A DNA stretch of 64,000 nucleotides, from contig JAVLUZ010000335.1 of assembly GCA_036768485.1 (NCBI GenBank), forward strand, positions 1-64,000, read 5' to 3'. Positions within the stretch are counted from its first letter, which is position 1; each line of letters begins with the position of its first letter. Positions 55,441 to 64,000 of the stretch are shown here, piece after piece. Made by a program: the position numbers and the translations under genes. This stretch comes from Mermis nigrescens. Its lineage: Eukaryota; Nematoda; Enoplea; Mermithida; Mermithidae. A model generated the notes under the pieces. It was not told where the DNA came from. It searched no databases and saw only the letters and a program-made list of their open reading frames with translations.

Positions 55441-56384
55441 TTATTATAAATATAAATATAGCAATCATAGTATAATTACACTTTTTACATACTACGTACC
55501 AAAGTCAAGAAAGAAATATCAACATTTTTTAAAATGAAGCAATAATGTCTTGGGAAATGCCTTTATAAGAGGCGATAAATAAATCACAGTGCCTAATGAT
55601 GTCAAGCCCTCAAAATTCTAGGTTTTTCCTGAAAATGTTATGCAGTATACACTTTTAGGCGCCTTAGCAATGTTTTAGCACAAACTGTAATAAATTTAGC
55701 ACTTTGCATGAAATACTCATTTTTGAACCAAATTTTGTTGAATTATTTTATTTTAGTTCAATTTTAAATTCAATTCAAGTTAATTTGATATAATTATTTT
55801 GAAATAGTTATGTATGAAATGTCGCATTACTTTTCAATTTAATCTACACAATTTGGTTCAACATCGATTCTATTCTAATTGTCAGATCAGTTGGAGCCCA
55901 CAAAGGCAATTTCGACAGTTTTGGAGCTGAATCCTACCCTCAACCTACACACATACTTCTCAAAAATGATGCAGAAAACATTCATCGGCTCAAAATCGCC
56001 GGACAGCACCTTCCTGGTTGACTTCTTCTATACATGTTACATGGTGACTAGTGACTACCAACCAAATATGAATGTCCCCCATTTCCAAAAGTCAGAAAAT
56101 TTTCGACCTCTCCCGATTTTCGCTAAAAATTGATTTTTCGGCCGTTTTTAAGTGTTATTTTTGGCCGTTTTTGATCAAAAATTGAGATCATTCCACCCCC
56201 CCTCCTTAAAAATGGCCGGGGCGGGGACCCCAATCCAAATTTTTGATCTGTTACATGTACGAGGAAGACTTCTTTGCGTATGCGACGAGGAAGACTGTTT
56301 TGCGTATCTGTTCAAAATTGACATGCTATTGTATAGAACGACTATATTGACTTCATCATAAATTATGTATGAGATTTAAGGTAA
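55441..56384. other. No gene recognised
   Basis: AT-rich flank of the retrotransposon. An 84-codon frame at 55879-56133 has no family signature. 55965-56240 resembles dispersed blocks near 16330 and 20240 (CTCAAAATCGCCGGACA and CCATGAAAATGGCC-type text). Confidence 0.35.
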
Positions 56385-56845
56385 AACGATTTAACCCCCA
56401 GGGCAGTGAAACCCTTAACAGAACCGGGGTCAGATTCACATATGAATAATGGGGTACCCTGTTTCTGAGCCTCTAAACCCCCTTCAGTTGGAGAAATTTT
56501 GGCGGAAATGGGGTTGGGGACGTTGACCCTGATGGGCTCTACTTGGGGAACCCCGCTTGTGCCACTCTGGACTGCCCCCAGGGCGATGAAATCCCCAATG
56601 GAACCAGAGTCAAATTCACATATGAATAATAGGATACCCGTTTCCGAGCCCCTAAACCCTCCTTCAGATGGAGAAAATTTGGCGGAAAAGGGGTTGAGGG
56701 CATTGACCCTGATGGGCTCTATCTTGAGGAACCACGGTTCCACCACTTTGGACTGCCCCCAGAGCAGTGAAACCACCGACGGAACCAGGGTCAGATTCAC
56801 AGATGAATAATATGGTACCCCGTTTACGAGCCCCTAAAGCCCCCT
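56385..56845. repeat. 180 bp satellite, about 2.5 units, inverted relative to 28135-28818
   Basis: The anchor AATAATGGGGTACCC-type sequence recurs near 56444, 56624 and 56804 (period about 180 bp), each with GCCCCTAAACCC, TTGACCCTGATGGGCTC and GGACTGCCCCCAG. Same family as 28135-28818, opposite orientation. Confidence 0.9.
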
Positions 56846-56872
56846 GTACTGCATACCTGTGCGTCTGACATA

Positions 56873-58369
56873 CAGTCCGAGACACAACTAACGCCCCACA
56901 ATTGATTGGGGCCCAACTGATTTCCAAGCTTTTTCCAAGTAATTTTCAATAAAAATCCAACCTTTTATCAATTTTTTCCATTTGGTTGGATTCTGGCTCA
57001 GTTGGAATTTAATTGGAAATAAATTGACACGGACATCAAAGCTACAGCGCTACTGTTTTCTACGCTCCTGAATTAACAATACCTGTCAGTTGGTGACCCT
57101 CGTCAAAAAATATCGGCGACGCCATGGCGAGCGGGTCAGTCATACTGTACGCATACCTATGTACTTACTTGTTTTTTTATTTGATGGGGCTGTTAATATC
57201 GGGTAGGTCATATGGCGCGTTTTGTATGAGTAAGGCAAAATAACATATTGTGCGGTCTAAATTGATTCATAGGCATAAAATGAACTCGGTGCACCACACA
57301 CATGCATGTCGTGTGCTTTTTGCTCTACAACTTCACATTAAACGATGTGGAACGCTGTTGCTTATTTTTAATTAGGGCAACTAATTCATTATGCGCATTT
57401 TCACCTACATATATTTAGCTTTCTTTACCAACCAAAAAGTAGTCTACATATATTATAGAAGAGTACATATCTTTTTATTTCTTATTTAAATAAGTTACGT
57501 TATACCTTCGATATTTGCAGAGTTAAATATGTATTTTTGGCCATTGGAAAATTAATCTTGATTATGTATATTATGCTATCCTTTAATCACACAAAATTCT
57601 AAAAACACAAAATGGCCATGTTACTTATTAAATATAATTTATCAAATGTATAAAATATAGTTAAATGCAAACTTAATGATAGCTACTGGCTAGGCGGGCT
57701 GGTGGTATATCTTCCAGTATGTACATCAATTGATTTATTTAAATCACAATTGAATTTGAAGTAGATTTTAATCATTCAAATCCCATAGATTAAAATTTAT
57801 AAAAAATTTACAAGCATTTTCAAATTTACCTAGATTTAAAAGTTATATTAAGATCAAATTTTAATTTTAAAGAGCTCTAAAAATCGCAATTTAAATTTTA
57901 ATCAATTTTTCTTTTAATTTCGATTTAAGTCTATATTATATTACCTTGCAGCATCACTAAAGATTAAAAAATCTAGATAAATTTAAAGATAAAAAGCAAT
58001 AAACATATCTTGCTTTCATATTTTTTATACTTTGCATATAGTGGAAAAAGAATACATAGTGTCCACATACATATTTTGATTAACAACCACACGTGATAAA
58101 ATGGCGCGCTTGTAGCAAAAGTGTAGGTATTGACTGTGCATTTATTGAATTATTGCTTTCACTCATAATGACTCATAATAGAACAAAGGGCATACTGGTC
58201 AAAGAAAGCCGCCGGTTGACTTTCTTGAATTCGATTGAAATTCGGTCAACAAAGGTTATTCCAACGGTATGATTTCAATTTTTCTCAACCGTTTTCCAAT
58301 TTTGTATCAATGGAATTACGATTCCAATCGGTTGGAATTCTGGGGCATAATTGTTGGGTCTCGGACTGT
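56873..58369. mobile_element. Tc1/mariner-type non-autonomous element
   Basis: Inverted ends CAGTCCGAGACMCAAC, each preceded externally by TA (56871-56872; 58370-58371), as expected for Tc1/mariner. The 1.5 kb interior has repeated TTGGAATT/ATTCCAAC blocks near both ends and AT-rich core sequence. No transposase frame with DDE motifs is visible, so it is a deletion derivative or MITE-like. The TA duplication is only 2 bp, so boundary support rests on the 16 bp TIR. Confidence 0.6.
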
Positions 58370-58371
58370 AG

Positions 58372-59200
58372 AGAGCAGTAATAGACTAAGCCTAAATGCC
58401 AAAAATAATCGCCCAGAATCTGGGTGTCTAACAACTACTCTTATTATATAAGAAAATAGGTTCAAATTTTGTATGCTATTACAAAATGGGACATAAAAAA
58501 ATTTTGATCGAGTAAATTTTCTTTTAAACTTCCCCAACGTATATAAAACCTACCAAAAACAAGAGAATGCCGTCGGAAAATTTAGGGGTCCATACTAATG
58601 TAGCTATTTTACAGCATGTGTGAACTATATTTTGGGCTCTAGCTCCTCGGGTATTGATTGCAGAAATTTATGGCTAGAAAACTTTTTGCTTGTCATTGAC
58701 TCTTCTATCTAATGACATAGGTCGCGTTGAAATTCAGTGTAAACCCATAGAGTTACGGGCTAATAATTGTCAACCAACTTTAGCATGGGGTCAACTTTGA
58801 GGACCCCTTTCTCAAGATTGTCTCGTTTGTTAAGGAATTTTTTCTTCGAATATTGTTGCCGCAGGACCCGGCTACCCAGCGCGCCTAGCCGTATATGTGA
58901 GATAAATCGAAAAACCTGAAATAAATGGGTGTAAAGTTGGACCTAAAAACGGGCTTTAAATCAGTCAATATAGGGCTATCATTAAGCGTTGTAATGTTGA
59001 AAATAAATACATTGGGGGTAATCAGTGACGCCTAATCAGAATTTCTTATCAAAAATATACCTTGGTGTACATGTAGCCCTGTTATAGCACGTTTTTGTCC
59101 AAAAGCAACTTTGATTCCCTCTAACTCCAAAAAGTTCTACACGAGTAGGGGTACTGTAATGAGCAAAAATGACAACTCCAAAAAGCTCTATCGATTGACA
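58372..59200. other. No gene recognised
   Basis: Sequence between the Tc1-type element and the second LTR copy. GTAACTCTACACG and CAACTTTGA motifs occur but nothing attributable. Open frames are short. Confidence 0.4.
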
Positions 59201-60205
59201 TGTAAATGTAGGGGCCTGCGTCTACAAGAGCGGTACGTAGGTACTTAAGTCAACGCTTAGCGCGGCCCCGATCGCGCAGCCCTGGATAGCTTTCGATCTT
59301 TGGACCCTTAGAGACCTTACGGCTTCGATCCCTCAGCCCTAATATTGCTGGCTGCTTCTTGTCAGGTGATCTCAGCAGCTACGCCCTAAGACCTAAGGCT
59401 ACCTACCTAAACTCGGTATTTGCCGCGGAGGTCAGTTGACCTATCTCAAGCTCAAGTTGAATATTTAATTTATTTTCCAATCAGTGCCTGATTTGAAACG
59501 TTTTTGGTTCCTAATACGTGTAGCACAATAGACTATGAAAACAACAACATCGAGCTCTAACCTGATCAATCATTCTTAAAAATTATATAATATTCTTGAT
59601 CAATTTTTGGTTTGAGAAATAAATTAAGATTTCCAAATAGTATAAATAAACATATGGGATTTACCTATCCTTCCACTCTGATGAGATGCAATCCTCGACG
59701 TAGGAGTGGCCGGCCTAACCCTCGGTATATCCAAAAACCCCTGGGTAGGCTTTTCTCTATTTTATTTCGACAAAGAATTCACGGCCTAATCGCTGGACAA
59801 CAAAAAATAACACAAAAAGAAAAACAAAAAACGTATGGACTATACAAACGTACGACGGCCAACCAGACAGCCAACAACACTAACTACATTGGCCTTAAGA
59901 GACCATTACAGTAAAATAAACGAAGATCAAATTAACATAATACTGATACACTTTTAACTCAGATCGAAAGGTCTCAATTAACATAAGCGGTATGCATTAA
60001 ACAATTACTATTATCATACACTTAACTCTATGCTACCGGACAAGTATCTTAATGTTTTTATTATTGAAAAATGGGGAAATAATGGGAAGACCGAAGGCAT
60101 AGCCCACAGTGCACTATCGTAGATAGCTACTAGTATTGGCTATGTTATGGCTACCGCGAACTGCTAAGGCAAGTTCGCCTACACGTGTAACTCTCCGCAG
60201 TTACA
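59201..60205 (-). repeat. 3' LTR of a second, related retrotransposon copy
   Basis: 1005 bp, starts TGTAAATGTAGGGG and ends CCGCAGTTACA. Clearly related to the 28899 and 54450 LTRs (shared TCTACAAGAGC, GAGGTCAGTTGACCTATCTCAA, ATACTTAACTCT-type blocks) but more diverged, so a sister subfamily. The rest of the element extends to the right and past the window end. Confidence 0.82.
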
Positions 60206-60982
60206 CTCCCCCACGTATAGGAAAAAAATTTGAAACGAAGTGGAGAATTTTTTTTGGGGTACACCAACGCCACTAGCGTCTGCAACGCTTCTATAACTTG
60301 GCACTCTGGCGTACGCAACGCCTCTTCCTGAGCAAACGTAAAAAACAAAAATAAAAGAACAAAAAAAGTAACAAATAGCAATAACAAATAATGGTCAACG
60401 CATGACCTCGTTTGCACTCAGGAAACTCCTGAGCAACACTCTAACTGGCGCTAGGTATAACTATATTGTTGCCCGAGTAATGATGAACTCCGGTCTTGGA
60501 CAGCATAGCATAATATTTGATCTTGCTGCCCAATTAGCCTCCTTCAGTCCCCGGGTAATGAGAAAAATTTTGAGTTGAAAAAGTTTAAAGATTGGGTATA
60601 AATTAACCCCTTGTCCGTTAAAGAGTTAAGGTACCATAATAGTAATACCGCTATTTGAGCAAAAGAAAAATTAAGACATGGAATGATTAGGCAAAATTAT
60701 GTTGAGCAAAATTAAAGTCACTGACAAATTAAAACAAGAGGTAACAATAAAAACGAAAAATGGCAAATTATGCAAGATAACTGGGAAAAGTAAGAGCACC
60801 ATCAAAAGAAAATTTACAGCAAGAGAAAAAATGACAAGAGAAAAAATTACACAGAAAATAAACGATTCGTGAAGTCCTGGAATCCACATCAGGATGAAAA
60901 ACAAAAAATGACGAAAAAGCTGCTGGTCGAATTTGACGCCGTTCGCAGAGTTCCAAAAAGTTCTGTACGTCTAACTTGTGAA
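60206..60982. other. Non-coding spacer before the 3' LTR of the second copy
   Basis: Corresponds to 30180-30903. Minus-strand CGTGGGGGAG just before the LTR is the candidate polypurine tract. It shares CCCCGGGTAA, CCTTGTCCGTTAAAGA and AGTCCTGGAATCCACATCAGG with the first copy. That both copies have the same ORF-spacer-LTR order argues that the third ORF belongs to the element. Confidence 0.6.
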
Positions 60983-63900
60983 TTAATAACGATCCTGATA
61001 ATTGGCCTTCGAGCCATGCGGTTTTCCGCGACGTCGTTGGCGTTGAAAATAATCGCGATCCAATTCGGGTTCGCGACGTGTATTTGAACGCTCGCGATAC
61101 TGGTATGGCAATTGCCTACGCCCGTACATATGTTGGCGTAAGCGTCAATGTGGATTGACTGGTCGATCGTTGTCCTCAAAATCGTCGTCGTCTTCATAAT
61201 CATCCGCGTAACGACGCAGTATAGATTGCACCGGCATAAATAATTGCTCCGGCGTAAAACCATAAGTTTGTTTGCGTGAAGTTTTGCGTGGACGCTGTTG
61301 TGGTTGCGTAACAGGCCACGGTTTAGGCAAAAGTGGACCTGGTTGAGGTTGTGGCTGATAGACCCCGGTGGCTGATTGACCTTGTTCCAACGGTGAGCAA
61401 TACGACTGATCCCATTGCGGATGTTGGCGGGATTGTGACCGGCCCTGATGAGTTCTGCGGTTTGACTGAGGCTGATGGCAATATTCATAAGGCTGCTGCT
61501 GTTGCGAGCGCAACAGATGACCAGCATCGGCCTGTGAATACGCCTTGGAACGCTCACGCTATTCCGTAAATTGTTGCTGCCGCGGTTGGGTCTGCGGTTG
61601 TGTGTGTTGCTGTATATGCGGTTTTACTTGTGTTTGCTGTTGTACTTGTGATTGTGAGCAATGATGCATTTGAGCATAACGTTGCCGGGATGATTGCGGT
61701 TCTTGCCGCTTAGATCCCTTTTGGCCTAAATGAGCTCTTAATTTAGCTGCAACTTCAGCTTGAACAAGTCTTCTGACTCGTTGCTTTTCCAAATTTTTTA
61801 ATTAACGCAAAGTATGCTCGGATTTCGTATCATAAAATTGATTCAATTTAGCCTTTCAGCTAGATAACCGGCGGCGCGTAATTTTGTTGCACACCTTGGC
61901 ATTTCCGTTGCCAAATTTTCACAATCGCATTGCTCGAAGGTCATGCGTGCTCTACGCATTTCAATCTGTGCCTCCAAAGAGAGATCAACTTCAGGCATAT
62001 CAAGGCTCGCCGAGGATCTGCTTGGGTCCTGCGAGGATGCCTGCTGTCTCTCTTTTCGAATTTTCTCTAAATCACCTTGAATTTGGTGTTTCAGGTAAAA
62101 CACAGATTTTTGTTGACCTCGGAAACAGTCAAACTGAAGCGGCACTTCAAGTGGCGGGTCGGTTGCTAACCGAATTTGCCAAATCATGTTATGTAAAACA
62201 TGTGGACTTTTGATTTGCCTTGTTAACTCCGGGAATTCTGGGAAGGCTTCCGTTGGTGAAGGTGTGTACGATTCATCAAGGAAAGCTATGTGCAACATAC
62301 AACGTAGCTGCTCCACCATGCGCCAGCCTATCGTGGCATTGCCATAGGCATACGCAAAGAAGTGGAACTTCCTGTCCAAAAATTCCAAAAGCACTCTAGC
62401 GCGCATGATGTCTATTGTAGAAAAGATCGTCAAGTGTCGATACTCCAAATCGATACAACGATTGAAATTCTCGAAAGGTATCAAAAATATCGACCATCTG
62501 ACGCGTCGATATTAAGATTGGCACTAAGTGATCCGGCGCTGGTGACATTCTGTGCGGATAAAACTCAGGAAGAATCTGATGTGCAATGCCATCAGTTACC
62601 AAACTTGGTGCATCAAGGTGTGGGTGCACCACTAGATACTGTAAAGGAACTTCGTACAGCATCATTTTGGTTGTAATAAAGAACCGTGTACGCACAAAAT
62701 ATTGGTCTGGGTAAAATAAACGGTTAAACACGCTTATTTCACTGATAAATTGAGGTGCTGGTGCACGATCGATATTGGCTAAAGGTTGCGTGATTGTAGA
62801 CCAAACTAAAGGACGCGAGGGTGTGTCAGTCGTAGCTGCGTAATGCAGATGCGCTGCGTACACTCGGTCAAAATGCACTTGGGCACACTCGACCAATTGG
62901 TCGTACAAACGCGTTCCTGCGACTTCACCCAGATAAGAACGCAACTCGTTCAATACGTCAGGCGCAATATAACACAATGCTTCACGCGTCATGGTCTCCA
63001 TCATGGTGAAAAAGTGTTGCACATAACGCGAGTGATTTTGCACTCTCGCGCTTTCTCCTGCAGAAATGCGTTCGCAAATGGCTTGAATATGCGCAGGTAC
63101 TGCGACTTCTAAATTTGATAGTGGATTTTGGATAGCCTGTGGTTGAATCTTCGCGACAGTATTTGGCACTTGCGTCATGGCCATAGGAGCCGCAAAACGA
63201 GTAGTAATTTCCACTGAGCTTGACACGCCTTGTGGCGCGGAATGGGACGCGACTTGTGTGGATAACGCTGCTTGTTGACTTTGCTGTGCAGGCAATGAGC
63301 GTTGAGGTAGCGGCGGAAAGCCTATGATCTCTGTCATGATAACGTTGGGCTCAGGTTGACGCTCTACCCAATCCGGCTGAGAAGTTGGTAAAGGTATGAG
63401 CGAACCGATGCCCAAGGGTGCCTGCTGATCCGCTGCAAACGATTGTGAGACAATCAGTTGCACAACGGTAGTAGCCCCTTTTCAAGCCATTGCCGCGCGT
63501 GTTATACGCGGTGGCGACAAATTAGCTTGTCTTTCCGCTTCAGCGTCACATAACGCCATCACTAAGCGTTTAGGAGATAAATCATCATCCTCAGTGGAGA
63601 TAGATGGTTCTATTTCAACCATAGGAGAGTCGTAAGGAATATCGGTCTGCAAGGAAATCGCAGAAGCTGGGGTACTAGAGCTAGTTGGTTTGGACTTAGG
63701 TTCAGTATCAGGTGCATTAACTGGGCCCAAAACTGAGTCGGCAATGGCCTGCAAACCCTGAACTTGTAAGTCAGGATTGTTGAACACATTAGCATGAGCC
63801 AACGCTTCCGTTACAGAGGCAACAGTCGTGGCTGCAGCTATAGCCGCAGGTTGTTGCGGAGCTGGTCCATAAAAGTCCTCTACTGTGACTAGCTCTCCGC

Positions 63901-64000
63901 CATCAGAATCAACGGAAACATCAGTCGCCGTACTGGTCGACTGGCCCCGTGGTGGTTTGCGAGCTGACAACGGTACATGCCGTTTAGCTTTTGCTTCGTT
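60983..64000 (-). pseudogene. Third ORF of the second retrotransposon copy (partial at window edge)
   Basis: The best-preserved version of the third frame, entering from beyond 64000. Order on the minus strand: acidic/Pro-Ala-rich segment (63970-63482), TGA at 63482-63484 with the frame continuing, a ~350-residue helical region (63463-62396: 'DVLNELRSYLGEVAGTRLYD', 'YDQLVECAQVHFDRVYAAHL'), a frameshift near 62470, then 'MRARVLLEFLDRKFHF', 'MVEQLRCMLHIAF' and 'FYLKHQIQGDLEKIRKER' (to 61843). A Gln-rich stretch (61790-61270) and an acidic 'DDYEDDDDFEDNDRP' run follow, then TGA near 61145 where the first copy has Cys, and an Arg-rich tail ending TAA at 60983. No RT, integrase or zinc knuckle in view. 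Function unknown. Confidence 0.7.

Overview
The window is eukaryotic, repeat-dominated DNA. It is AT-rich, no host gene with recognisable exons was found, and nearly every interpretable stretch is a transposable element or a piece of one. Scattered TTAGGC/GCCTAA motifs (the nematode-type telomere hexamer) and the element mix suggest an invertebrate, possibly a nematode. That is a weak inference from memory; nothing here fixes the species.

Layout. 1-398 is the end of an inverted ~1 kb LTR. 395-1363 holds two copies of a tRNA-like (SINE-type) repeat; one carries a small inserted element, the other shows the empty site. 1743-4201 is a chain of small hAT-type non-autonomous elements, several nested. 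5650-12245 is a LINE reverse-transcriptase tail split by a 5.8 kb hAT-type element (5935-11762) that itself contains GGGGCC-flanked, three-level-nested and minisatellite insertions. 12461-20653 carries further hAT ends, inverted-repeat elements and a 2.5 kb element bounded by GC-rich (GGCCGA)n arrays. 21360-23690 has a LINE tail and head-to-head Penelope-like GIY-YIG endonuclease fragments. 25698-28818 has more small elements and a 180 bp satellite.

28899-55440 reads as one Ty3/gypsy LTR retrotransposon on the minus strand, with two ~1 kb LTRs and TTAT at both outer flanks. On the minus strand it runs LTR, primer-binding site, gag with CCHC knuckle, protease, RT, RNase H, integrase, then an unusual third reading frame of about 4 kb, then LTR. 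The third frame begins with a stretch bearing motifs of a DEDDy 3'-5' exonuclease (RNase D/WRN type) and ends in Q-rich, acidic and Arg-rich segments. All frames are decayed. A 12 kb hAT-type element (32505-44516) sits inside this third frame, flanked by the 8 bp duplication CACGCAGC. It contains an internally deleted hAT transposase and three tandem copies of a 2.43 kb unit. A second copy of the third frame and its LTR lies at 59201-64000 and runs off the window.

Most boundaries rest on exact 8 bp target duplications read directly from the sequence (eleven perfect cases), so the nesting order can be reconstructed. Family names are assigned by motif recognition; no database search was possible.
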